From assembly GCA_910584435.1 (NCBI GenBank), contig CAJUAP010000008.1, positions 26,482-90,481 of the forward strand: a DNA stretch of 64,000 bases. Direction: 5' to 3'. Below the pieces are notes generated by a model that did not search any database, had not been told where the DNA came from, and worked only from the letters and a program-made list of their open reading frames with translations. The position numbers and the translations under genes were made by a program. Each line of letters starts with the position of its first letter. Within the stretch, counting starts at the first letter, position 1. This stretch comes from an uncultured Acetatifactor sp. (lineage in GTDB: Bacteria > Bacillota > Clostridia > Lachnospirales > Lachnospiraceae). Shown piece after piece: positions 55,798 to 63,948 of the stretch.

Positions 55798-57201
55798 ATG
55801 AGTCCATATTATCTTGCAATTGATATTGGAGCATCCAGCGGACGCCACATTCTGGCGCATCTTGAGGATGGAAAGATGGTGCTGGAAGAGGTGCATCGTT
55901 TTCCTAACGGTATGGTGGAAAAAGACGGGGAGAACACATGGGATGTAGATGAGTTGTTCGCTCAGATTAAGCTGGGAATGAAGAAATGTGCGGAGCTGGG
56001 GAAGATTCCTGTCAGCGTGGGTATAGATACCTGGGGAGTGGATTTTGTCCTGCTGGATGAAAATAATGAGCGGATCGGCAATGCTGTGGCATACAGGGAT
56101 GGGCGTACTAAGGGAATGGATGAGGAAGTATACAAGATTATTTCCGAAGATGATCTGTATGCCAGAACAGGTATTCAAAAGGCAATCTTTAATACAATTT
56201 ATCAGTTGATGGCGTTAAAGGTGAAGAAGCCGGAACAGCTGCAGAAGGCCAGGACAATGCTGATGATGCCGGATTATTTTCATTATATGCTTTCAGGAAC
56301 GGCTGCAACGGAATATACTAATGCGACTACGGGGCAGCTGGTCAGCCCGGAGACGAAGGATTGGGACAGGGAACTGATTGAGAAGCTGGGGTATCCGCAG
56401 GGCATTTTCCAGGAATTGGTGCAGCCCGGAGCAGTGCTGGGTGAGCTGACAGAGGAAGTGCAGAAGGAAGTGGGATATAGCTGTGAGGTGGTAGTACCCG
56501 CGACCCATGATACCGGATCTGCGGTAATTGCAGTTCCTACGGACAGTGATGCGGCTCTGTATATTAGTTCCGGCACATGGTCTCTTATGGGAACAGAGCT
56601 TTTTGAGGCAAATTGTTCTCCGGAAAGCAAGGCGCATAACCTGACAAATGAGGGAGGATATGAATATCGGTTCCGTTATCTGAAAAATATTATGGGGCTG
56701 TGGATGATTCAGTCTGTGAAAAAGGAAATCGGAGGCTCTCTGGGATTCGGGGAAATCTGTGAGATGGCATCGAAATCCAAGATTGCTTCTATTGTGGACT
56801 GCAATGAGGATCGTTTTCTTGCGCCGGAGAATATGACGGAAGAAGTCCGTAAGGCATGTGCGGAATCAGGGCAGCAGGTGCCGGAAGGAATAGCGGAAGT
56901 GGCTTCGGTTATTTATAACAGCCTGGCGCAATGTTATGCCAGAACCATTGAGGAATTGGAAGAAATTACGGGACGGAAGTATGATTGTGTCCAGATTGTA
57001 GGCGGTGGGGCCAATGCGGATTATCTGAACAGGCTCACGGCAAAGGCAACGGGGCGTCCCGTGTATGCCGGGCCTACGGAGGCTACAGCCATAGGGAATC
57101 TGGCGGCACAGATGATGAAAGCAGGTGCATTGGCGGATTTAAAAGCGGCCAGGGCGTGTGTGGCGCAGTCGTTCCCTATAGTGAAATATGAATCAGAGTA
57201 A
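55798..57201 (+). CDS. rhaB: Rhamnulokinase
   Basis: FGGY-family sugar kinase phosphorylating L-rhamnulose to rhamnulose-1-phosphate. It has the N-terminal phosphate site AIDIGASSGRHILAH, the VGIDTWGVDFVLLD segment, ATHDTGSAV, SGTWSLMG and the C-terminal ATP site QIVGGGANADYLNRL. 467 residues is the usual length. ATG follows AAGGAG. It starts about 50 bp after the PocR-domain gene and precedes rhaA. A 21-bp tandem duplication covers its last codons and the spacer behind it. Confidence 0.96.
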   Translation: MSPYYLAIDIGASSGRHILAHLEDGKMVLEEVHRFPNGMVEKDGENTWDVDELFAQIKLGMKKCAELGKIPVSVGIDTWGVDFVLLDENNERIGNAVAYRDGRTKGMDEEVYKIISEDDLYARTGIQKAIFNTIYQLMALKVKKPEQLQKARTMLMMPDYFHYMLSGTAATEYTNATTGQLVSPETKDWDRELIEKLGYPQGIFQELVQPGAVLGELTEEVQKEVGYSCEVVVPATHDTGSAVIAVPTDSDAALYISSGTWSLMGTELFEANCSPESKAHNLTNEGGYEYRFRYLKNIMGLWMIQSVKKEIGGSLGFGEICEMASKSKIASIVDCNEDRFLAPENMTEEVRKACAESGQQVPEGIAEVASVIYNSLAQCYARTIEELEEITGRKYDCVQIVGGGANADYLNRLTAKATGRPVYAGPTEATAIGNLAAQMMKAGALADLKAARACVAQSFPIVKYESE

Positions 57202-57227
57202 AGTTAATATGAATCAGAGTAAAGTTA
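57186..57227 (+). repeat. 21-bp tandem duplication at the rhaB 3' end
   Basis: Two exact 21-bp units (57186-57206 and 57207-57227) duplicate the last five rhaB codons and its stop codon. Recent duplication; no coding effect on rhaB. Confidence 0.95.
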
Positions 57228-57348
57228 TGATTTTATGATAGAGTAGTGTATTTACTTGATAAACGGTATGTCTGTTGATGGAAGCAATATGTTGAAATCC
57301 GATGCCGTTTCTATAGAAATCAATAAAAAGAAAGGAAGAAATGAAGAA

Positions 57349-58611
57349 ATGACGAGCAAGGAAAGGTATGAATCTGCAAAAGAAATTTATGCATCCTACG
57401 GTGTGGATACGGAGGCTGCAATTAAGGCATGTATGGAGGCTCCGGTTGCCCTTCACTGCTGGCAGGGAGATGATGTCATTGGTTTTGACCATGATGGTCC
57501 TCTGACCGGCGGTATTCAGACGACAGGAGATTATCCGGGCAAGGCCAGAACACCGGAAGAGCTGATGCAGGATATGGATAAGGCATTGAGTCTGATGCCC
57601 GGCAGGAAGAAGTTAAATCTTCATGCCAGCTATGCAATTTTTGAACCGGGCGAGTTCGCAGACCGTGACAAAATTGAGCCGAAGCATTTTAAAAAGTGGG
57701 TGGATTTTGCGAAGGAAAGAAATATGGGAATTGACTTTAATCCTACCTTTTTTTCACATGATAAGGTGAAGGATGGCTTGACTTTGTCCAGTCCCGATGA
57801 AGAGACAAGGAAGTTCTGGATTAATCATGGCAGGGCATGTGTGCGTATTTCCGAATACTTTGCCAGGGAGACAGGTGTTCCCTGTGTTATGAATATCTGG
57901 ACCGGCGATGGATTCAAGGATGTTCCCGCAGACCGCATGGGGCCCAGGATGAGATATAAGGATTCCATTGAGCAGATTTTGTCCGAGCCTTTTGACAGGA
58001 ATTTAGTGAAGCCGTGTGTGGAGTCTAAGGTGTTCGGTATTGGCGTGGAGGCATTTACCGCCGGAAGTGCGGAGTTTACTCTGAGTTTTGCTGCTACCCA
58101 TGAAGGCTGTCTGCCTTTGATGGATAACGGACATTATCATCCGACAGAAGTGGTATCCGATAAGATCCCTGCATTGCTGTGCTTCTATCCGGAGATCGCA
58201 TTACATATCACCCGTCCGATTCGCTGGGATAGCGACCATGTGGTGCTCTTTGATGATGAGACAAAGGAGATGGCAAAGGAAATCGTAAGGTGTGAGAATG
58301 GTTTAAAGCGTGTGTACATGGCATTGGATTATTTTGACGCAAGTATCAACCGTGTGTCCGCATGGGCGATGGGATTCCGCAGCTGGCAGAAGGCTCTGCT
58401 TACCGCACTTTGTACTCCGCATGCGCAGCTGAAGAAACTGCAGGATGAGAACAGGATGACAGAGCTGATGGTGGAGCAGGAAGCAGTTAAGACATTGCCT
58501 TTCGGCGATATCTGGAATGAGTATTGCGAACGCTGTGGTGTGGTATCTGATAAGAACTTCTTTGGTGAAGTGAAGAAATATGAAGATGAAGTTCAGCTGA
58601 AGAGACAGTAA
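57349..58611 (+). CDS. rhaA: L-rhamnose isomerase
   Basis: Metal-dependent isomerase converting L-rhamnose to L-rhamnulose in the cytosol. Visible: APVALHCWQGDDVIGFD, GIQTTGDYPGKA, NLHASYAIFE, GIDFNPTFFSH, DGFKDVPADR and DSDHVV-like RWDSDHVVLFDDET with metal-binding Asp/His residues. 420 residues matches the family. ATG 57349 is chosen because the family starts with this Lys/Glu-rich helix and AAGGAAG lies upstream; an open frame to 57256 adds unrelated residues. Between rhaB and rhaD in one cluster. Confidence 0.96.
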   Translation: MTSKERYESAKEIYASYGVDTEAAIKACMEAPVALHCWQGDDVIGFDHDGPLTGGIQTTGDYPGKARTPEELMQDMDKALSLMPGRKKLNLHASYAIFEPGEFADRDKIEPKHFKKWVDFAKERNMGIDFNPTFFSHDKVKDGLTLSSPDEETRKFWINHGRACVRISEYFARETGVPCVMNIWTGDGFKDVPADRMGPRMRYKDSIEQILSEPFDRNLVKPCVESKVFGIGVEAFTAGSAEFTLSFAATHEGCLPLMDNGHYHPTEVVSDKIPALLCFYPEIALHITRPIRWDSDHVVLFDDETKEMAKEIVRCENGLKRVYMALDYFDASINRVSAWAMGFRSWQKALLTALCTPHAQLKKLQDENRMTELMVEQEAVKTLPFGDIWNEYCERCGVVSDKNFFGEVKKYEDEVQLKRQ

Positions 58612-58677
58612 ATGGATAACTGTATGCGGAGTATGCCTGTTCTGCAGCAGGATGGCTGAATGAGATGGCAGAGATAG

Positions 58678-58708
58678 TCGGGGGGCCTGTTGCGGCGCCC
58701 CGATTTCT
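58678..58708 (+). terminator. Possible terminator after rhaA
   Basis: TCGGGG (58678-58683) pairs with CCCCGA (58698-58703) with further GC pairing inside, followed by TTTCT. The T run is short, so termination may be partial. GAAGGAAATGAAGATT (58715-58730), a dispersed short repeat, follows. Confidence 0.42.
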
Positions 58709-58729
58709 AAGTATGAAGGAAATGAAGAT

Positions 58730-58904
58730 TAAAATAGTCCGGCTAAAAAATATCAAGAAGAAATTTAAAACAGTCTCGGAACGGAGGTGCCCGGAAGGAA
58801 ATTTCAGCTGCGCCCTTTGCAGATGAAATCTCCTTCTTTGGTTAGGGCACCGGAGTGGAGAGACCGGAACAAGTTCCCGCAAGCGGGAACTTGTAATAGG
58901 AGGG
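58730..58904 (+). repeat. Structured leader repeat, copy 3 (upstream of rhaD)
   Basis: Begins TAAAATAGTCCGGCTAAAAA; closing stem GTCTC (58773-58777) with GAGAC (58860-58864); outer hairpin GGTGCCC (58786-58792) with GGGCACC (58845-58851), where a C-G pair of copy 1 becomes T-A; inner stem GAAGG..ATTTCA (58794-58806) with TGAAAT..CCTTC (58824-58836). An extra 11-bp perfect hairpin (58869-58879 with 58884-58894) is inserted between CGGAAC and AATAGGAGGG, right before the ribosome site. Fills the 299-bp gap between rhaA and rhaD. Confidence 0.72.
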
Positions 58905-58910
58905 ATTAGG

Positions 58911-59768
58911 ATGAATAATATTTTCGGCGTAAAGGTAATGGAGGAATATATCCGTATGTGCCATGATGGTGTCAGGCAGGGATGGCATGAGCGAAACGGC
59001 GGAAACCTGACTTACCGTATGAAAGAAGAGGAAGTGGCAGAATGCCGCCCGTATTTTAAGGAGCAGGTAGGTTCCTGGGTAAAACTTGGTGTACAGGCGG
59101 ATAATCTGGCAGGGGAATATTTCATATCCACAGGCAGCGGTAAGTTCCTGCAGAATGTGGGGCTGGAACCTCAGAACAGCATTTGTATTGTGGAAATCAG
59201 CAATACCGGAGATGCCTACCGTATTGTATGGGGGCTGGAAAACGGCGGCAGACCTACCAGTGAATTCCCTACACATTTTATGAACCATTCTGTAAGAAAA
59301 CGTGTCACAAATGGGGCAAACCGTGTGATTTACCATGCTCATACGCCATATGTGATTGCATTGACATATGTGCTGCCTTTGAAGTCGGAAGTGTTTACCA
59401 GGATGCTCTGGAAGAGCGCCACAGAGTGCTGCGTAGTCTTTCCGGGCGGTGTGGGGGTGGTGCCCTGGATGGTGCCCGGAGGTCCTGAGATAGCTAAGGC
59501 CACCTGTGTGCTGATGGAGAAATATGATGCTGCAATATGGTCTTTTCATGGATTATTTGTATCCGGCCCTGATTTTGACACTGCATTCGGCCTGATGCAT
59601 ACCATAGAGAAAGCGGCGCAGATTGCGTCCATTGCATTGGCGGCAACGGGAGGCAGAGCACCCAGACAGGTAATTACGGATGATAACCTCCGTGATATCG
59701 GCAGGGACTTTGGTGTGACATTGAATGAAGAAATTCTGGAGTATCATTGTGAAGATGATTTGTATTAA
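58911..59768 (+). CDS. rhaD: Rhamnulose-1-phosphate aldolase
   Basis: Class II zinc aldolase splitting rhamnulose-1-phosphate into dihydroxyacetone phosphate and L-lactaldehyde. It has GWHERNGGNLTYRM, ISTGSGKFL, the zinc-binding HAHTPYVIALTY, SFHGLFVSG with a third His, and the catalytic-Glu region SEFPTHFMNHS. 285 residues is normal. ATG 58911 follows AGGAGGG by 6 nt. No lactaldehyde reductase gene is seen nearby, so the lactaldehyde is handled elsewhere. Confidence 0.95.
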   Translation: MNNIFGVKVMEEYIRMCHDGVRQGWHERNGGNLTYRMKEEEVAECRPYFKEQVGSWVKLGVQADNLAGEYFISTGSGKFLQNVGLEPQNSICIVEISNTGDAYRIVWGLENGGRPTSEFPTHFMNHSVRKRVTNGANRVIYHAHTPYVIALTYVLPLKSEVFTRMLWKSATECCVVFPGGVGVVPWMVPGGPEIAKATCVLMEKYDAAIWSFHGLFVSGPDFDTAFGLMHTIEKAAQIASIALAATGGRAPRQVITDDNLRDIGRDFGVTLNEEILEYHCEDDLY

Positions 59769-59818
59769 GTTCCGGTTTTGACGACTTGACACTGCTGGGT
59801 TTAAGAGGGACAGACGCT

Positions 59819-61315
59819 ATGAATGAAACGAATATAAAAAGAAATAATATAAAAAGAAATATATTCGGGGCGTTCTGCCTCTTTCTTACCTTCCTGCTCT
59901 GTGCCTGCGGCCGGGAGTGGAAGGATGGAACGGGGTATTCAGATTCCGGAAGGGATGAAACGGCAGAGTCGCCAATAGCGGAAAGGATGGATGCGCAGAT
60001 GGCAAATCAGCAGGAGAAAGCGGCAGAAGAAAGAGAAAGCAGGACAGATGCAGATCTTCCGGCGACAGATACAGCGCTTGCTTATGATGGCGTTTATCCG
60101 CAGCATGAACCCTATGGCACTGGGATTGGTGCAATGCCGGGAAGAGTGGTGTGGGACTTTGATTCCGATTCGGTAAAATGGGATGGGAACGGATATTGGT
60201 GGAACAGGGACAATTTTGATGAAAATGTATTGCAGCGGATGGTCAATGAAAGCATTGCGGCACTGGGAGGCAGGGAATCTGTCCGGGAGGGGTGGAGCGC
60301 ATTGTTTCAGGCTCATAATGCGGCAAGAGGAAAGACAGCATCAGGCTATCAAAGCGGTGAAAAAATTGCCATCAAAGTAAATATCAATGGTTCAGGTGTC
60401 TTTGACGATGATACTTCAGGAGAAACGAAGATGAGTTACACCAATCCTGTTTTACTGAAGGTTCTGCTTCACTCCCTTGTGGAAGAGGCAGGTGCGGCAC
60501 CGGCAGATATTACGGTGTATGATGTGTCCCGGCTGTTTCCGGACTATATGGTAGAAATGTGTACTGAGGGTATACTGAACGGGGTTAATTTTGTGGACCG
60601 CAGAAACGGTGATGCAGATGAAAGCGCTCCCATACATTGGTCTTATGAGTTCAGCGGCGCTGTGAATTTCCTGCCAGCCTGTGTGACAGAAGCAGAGTAC
60701 CTGATTAATCTTGCAAATCTGAAAGGACATAGTTACGGGATTACCCTATGCGGAAAGAATCATTTTGGTTCGTTTATCAACGGGAATGCCCTGCGTCCGC
60801 CGGAGGGAGCCAATCTTCATCAGTTCCTGACCAGGAATGAAATGGGGATTTACAGTCCGCTGACGGATCTGATGGCCAACGAGCAGCTGGGAGGAAAAAC
60901 GGTGCTGTATATGCTGGATGCGTTGATCTGTGCACCCTCCGAGGGAGCTTCGATTACAGGGGATAATACCAGATGGCAGCAGTCTCCTTTTCATGGAAAT
61001 TACACATCCAGCGTGTTCTTATCCCAGGATCCGGTGGCGATTGACTCGGTGGGTGCAGATTTTCTGATGAATGAACCTGCTGTTATTCAGAGAAATGCAG
61101 CGCTCAGGGATCATCCCAATGCAGAAAATTATCTTCATGAAGCGGGGCTTGTGGGAAATGCCCCATTCGGCAATGTGTATCAGAATGGAAATGGGGAAGC
61201 TGTGGCAAATCTGGGTGTTCACGAGCATTGGAATCATTCTTCTGAAAAAATGTACAGCCGTAATCTCGGAAAGGATGAAGGTATTGAACTGATCAGTATT
61301 ATGGAACAGGAGTAA
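59819..61315 (+). CDS. DUF362-domain lipoprotein
   Basis: A 498-residue lipoprotein with signal peptide and lipobox (LLCAC at about residue 28), then a Glu/Asp/Arg-rich linker and a DUF362 domain (IAIKVNINGSG, TNPVLLKVLLHSLVEEAG, LINLANLKGHSYGITLCGKNHFGSF, DALICAPSEGA, DPVAIDSVGADFL). No ferredoxin Cys clusters are visible, unlike many DUF362 proteins. Function unknown. ATG 59819 behind GAGGGA (8 nt) is preferred to an upstream TTG frame. It lies 50 bp behind rhaD and could be part of the same transcript. Confidence 0.8.
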   Translation: MNETNIKRNNIKRNIFGAFCLFLTFLLCACGREWKDGTGYSDSGRDETAESPIAERMDAQMANQQEKAAEERESRTDADLPATDTALAYDGVYPQHEPYGTGIGAMPGRVVWDFDSDSVKWDGNGYWWNRDNFDENVLQRMVNESIAALGGRESVREGWSALFQAHNAARGKTASGYQSGEKIAIKVNINGSGVFDDDTSGETKMSYTNPVLLKVLLHSLVEEAGAAPADITVYDVSRLFPDYMVEMCTEGILNGVNFVDRRNGDADESAPIHWSYEFSGAVNFLPACVTEAEYLINLANLKGHSYGITLCGKNHFGSFINGNALRPPEGANLHQFLTRNEMGIYSPLTDLMANEQLGGKTVLYMLDALICAPSEGASITGDNTRWQQSPFHGNYTSSVFLSQDPVAIDSVGADFLMNEPAVIQRNAALRDHPNAENYLHEAGLVGNAPFGNVYQNGNGEAVANLGVHEHWNHSSEKMYSRNLGKDEGIELISIMEQE

Positions 61316-61372
61316 ATACACAATATTTTATGGTCTGCTGCAGAAAATCCGGCATGGGAAAGGGACAGTATT

Positions 61373-61795
61373 ATGGAGGAATTGCTGGTTTATGCGATTT
61401 TGCTATATGAGAAATTGACAACAGAAGATGAGTACAATAAACGGCTGGATGAATTATTCCTTGATAATCCTGAAAATGATGATTTGCTTTCCCTGGAATG
61501 GGAAACGGATATTGCAAATGCTGTTATTTATATCAGGACACATGTTGATTATAGCAGTGTTGACTATGAACAATTCGGCAGAATTTTAATGAGCAAGCTG
61601 AAAGTGTTTTATGAAAGTTGTCCGAATATCAAAAAGTTTGCAGACCGAATGTATGGTTTATGGGAAAGTCTGCCGGGAAACATTCAGCAGATTGAGCCGT
61701 TTTTCTCTTTAAGTTATGCCGATGAACCCTTATCGTGGGGAGATGAAGAACAGACCAGAGGTATTTATGAGAGCATGTTGAATTATTATGCATAG
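61373..61795 (+). CDS. Small acidic protein of unknown function
   Basis: 140 residues, acidic, soluble, mostly helical by eye (MEELLVYAILLYEKLTTEDE, FGRILMSKLKVFYESCPNIKKFADRMYGLWESLP). I do not recognise a family. Small acidic proteins of this kind can be immunity proteins of toxin systems, but no toxin gene is adjacent. A poor ribosome site (GGGAAAGGGA about 10 nt upstream) precedes ATG 61373. Confidence 0.6.
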   Translation: MEELLVYAILLYEKLTTEDEYNKRLDELFLDNPENDDLLSLEWETDIANAVIYIRTHVDYSSVDYEQFGRILMSKLKVFYESCPNIKKFADRMYGLWESLPGNIQQIEPFFSLSYADEPLSWGDEEQTRGIYESMLNYYA

Positions 61796-61928
61796 CAGTA
61801 CGGGCAGGTCGCCGAACCGTTACGAGGATGCACAAAATATAGTAGCATGTGTTCTGTGTGCATCCTTATTGCAAGGCGGCACACCATCTTAGAAATGCAG
61901 ATTTGGCTTCGCAGCAGGGGCTGCCTGG

Positions 61929-62648
61929 TCAGAAATGCGGCCGGGCAGGAATTAAGCTGTGGGGGAAATGGAGTTCGTCTATCAGTTTTAATGCCTCTGC
62001 CATATCTCCAATATGTTCCCGGCCATGACTGTCGCTGGACAGGATGATGGGACAGGAGTTTAACTCACATACCTGCAGCAGCCGGACTGCATTTGGGTGG
62101 CAGTTTTGACGATAACTGCCGGGAAGGAGCGAAACATTGTTGAGTTCGGGCATAACTCCATAAGAAAGGGCAGCAGATATCAGTTCCTGATAGTCCACAG
62201 GAAAACGGGAATCGTCACAGTGTCCGATCATTCGGACATTGGGGTGTTTCATGGCACGGATATAGGCTCTCGTATTTTCCGCAGCAGAACCGGAAGTGTA
62301 GACAGGGCGGTGCATGCTGATTATACAATAGTCCAAGGTCTGCAGAATGTCGTCAGGAATGTCAAGATGCCCTGCCGCATCCAGAATATTTGCCTCAGCG
62401 CCATAGGCAATACGGATGCCGAAGCGGCTGCGTTCGCAGAGAAACAGGCTGCGGAAATAAGACAGATCCGCACTCCCGGGGCTGGCAGGTCCGTGGTCGC
62501 TGATGCCCAGGAGCTTCATCTGGCGTTTGGCGGCTTCTCTGGCCAGATCCGTAATGCGGTCTTTTGTTCCATGGCCGCTGGCACAAGTATGCGTATGCAG
62601 GTCTGTTTCGCAATATCTTTTGTCCGTGTTATCTGCAATTAGATTCAT
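61929..62648 (-). CDS. PHP-domain phosphoesterase (YcdX-like)
   Basis: A 239-residue metal-dependent phosphoesterase: ETDLHTHTCASGHGT, LLGISDHGPAS, YGAEANILDAAGHLDIP, CIISMHRPVY, IGHCDDSRFP and LSSDSHGREHIGDM supply the usual nine His/Asp/Glu metal ligands for a trinuclear site. ATG 62648 is chosen because AGGAGA lies 8 nt upstream on the minus strand; ATG 62690 has none. Substrate unknown. It is convergent with the unknown small gene. Confidence 0.9.
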   Translation of the reverse strand: MNLIADNTDKRYCETDLHTHTCASGHGTKDRITDLAREAAKRQMKLLGISDHGPASPGSADLSYFRSLFLCERSRFGIRIAYGAEANILDAAGHLDIPDDILQTLDYCIISMHRPVYTSGSAAENTRAYIRAMKHPNVRMIGHCDDSRFPVDYQELISAALSYGVMPELNNVSLLPGSYRQNCHPNAVRLLQVCELNSCPIILSSDSHGREHIGDMAEALKLIDELHFPHSLIPARPHF

Positions 62649-62750
62649 TGTATTGTCTCCTGGCAGCGTTTCCTGTTGATTTCCGATCATTATGTGTTAT
62701 GGCGGTATGATTTGTATCGTGAAAATCATCATTTATTTACCTGTATGTTT

Positions 62751-62851
62751 CGATATACTCACGAGCGATAAAATTTGCCGCAATGACCTTGGCGCCTTTC
62801 GCCCGTGAGTCGGGTTGCTTGGCAAGTTTGAGTGACCGTCAGTATAAATTG
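62751..62851 (+). repeat. 101-bp dispersed element, copy B
   Basis: Gap-free match to 47401-47501 (about 85% identity). It lies between the PHP gene and the lipoprotein gene. The remaining part of this 525-bp gap (62649-63173) has a GC-rich hairpin near 62973-62985, GTTACT/AGTAAC pairing around 62991-63017, and a promoter. Confidence 0.8.
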
Positions 62852-63048
62852 GATGTGGTTTGTTTATATTTTTCTGCATACATATTGCGTCATCCTTCAT
62901 AAATGGATGCTGCCTTGAAAATATTATACTGAAAAATATGGAAGAATACAATATGCAAAATAATTGTATCCCAAAGGCGGCGTGCCGCAGGTTACTTTGA
63001 ACGGAGTGAACAGTAACGTGTCGCACTGAGGTTAGTGCCGGAATTGCA

Positions 63049-63077
63049 TTGCTATAGTTAGAGTGTTGTGGTATACT
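63049..63077 (+). promoter_or_regulatory. Promoter of the lipoprotein gene
   Basis: TTGCTA (63049-63054), 17-bp spacer, TATACT (63072-63077) with an extended TGG. The ~90-nt leader contains TCCTTTTC paired with GAAAAGGA near 63105-63133. Confidence 0.55.
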
Positions 63078-63173
63078 ATATTATATTCAATAAGGAGCTT
63101 TCCTTTTCGGAATTGTTTACGTGCTGAAAAGGATGATAATTATGCTGGCAGATAGATGCGGAAAGGAATTTGT

Positions 63174-63674
63174 ATGAAAAAAATTATGTTGATGCTGATA
63201 ACTTCTCTTTTTTTACTGTCCGGATGTTCTCAGGGAGCGCAGGAGACTCATGTGGATAATCCATACGAAATTGCAAAGGGAACCCAGATATTATCCTATT
63301 ATGATAAGGAAGAAAACATTAAAATAAGCGGTTTTCAGGTATTGGAAAATACTCTGCAGAATTTTCAGGATAAAAATAATAATATTCTTGTGAATGATGA
63401 CGGTACTATCAGGTGTATCACAATTACGGATGAGACGGTAAAAACATACCAGTCCATATCAGTAGGTGACAGTGTAAATAAAATTGAAGATGCGTATGAA
63501 TATGAAGCAAAAACGAATAACCTTTATAGTGTATTATTTCATGCTGGCAATGAAGAAAATCCGGCAAATCAGAACAGGGAAGACGATTGGCTTTTGATAT
63601 TTTATCAGACGGACGGTTCTCAAATTACGGCAATTCAAATATGTGATGTAAAATATGGGAGAGAATTCCGATAA
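63174..63674 (+). CDS. Small lipoprotein of unknown function
   Basis: 166 residues with signal peptide and lipobox (LLSGCSQ). The mature part is hydrophilic with alternating beta-like and turn regions (INVGDSVNKI-like SISVGDSVNKIEDAYEY), reminiscent of small clostridial lipoproteins. I cannot name a family. ATG 63174 behind AAAGGA is preferred to a frame extension at 63156. Confidence 0.75.
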   Translation: MKKIMLMLITSLFLLSGCSQGAQETHVDNPYEIAKGTQILSYYDKEENIKISGFQVLENTLQNFQDKNNNILVNDDGTIRCITITDETVKTYQSISVGDSVNKIEDAYEYEAKTNNLYSVLFHAGNEENPANQNREDDWLLIFYQTDGSQITAIQICDVKYGREFR

Positions 63675-63722
63675 TTCAACTTAATGTGATACAAAACAGC
63701 AGTTGAAAGGAATCAATATAAT

Positions 63723-63880
63723 ATGAACTTGGATTCCGCTGTCTGTATTTATATTGAGAAGTCCGGGGAATATGATGTAGCAAAAGCAAAAATTGTAGGA
63801 TTTTTTCTAATGAAGAAGCGGCAATGAATTTTACAGGAATATGGTTCGCACAATTAAATAAGCAGGGATTATCAAAATGA
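63723..63880 (+). pseudogene. Short gene with apparent frameshift at a T6 run
   Basis: ATG 63723 opens a frame that ends after 34 codons (TGA 63825-63827). If one T were added at the TTTTTT run (63801-63806), reading would continue to TGA 63878-63880 for 52 residues of normal composition (SNEEAAMNFTGIWFAQLNKQ). This suggests a frameshifted remnant, a sequencing error at the homopolymer, or slippage. AAAGGA lies about 12 nt upstream. No family recognised. Confidence 0.4.
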
Positions 63881-63911
63881 GAAGATGGTGTGGAAAAGAA
63901 GCATTTTCCTC

Positions 63912-63940
63912 TTCACTTTTTACCTCAACTGTGTTATAGT
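63912..63940 (+). promoter_or_regulatory. tRNA promoter
   Basis: TTCACT (63912-63917), 17-bp spacer, TATAGT (63935-63940) with an extended TGT, ending 8 bp before the tRNA. Confidence 0.65.
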
Positions 63941-63948
63941 AGAGGTAT

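Noticed and set aside
62097..62642. Plus-strand frame of 181 codons
   Set aside because: It is antisense to the PHP gene, whose metal ligands are all present.
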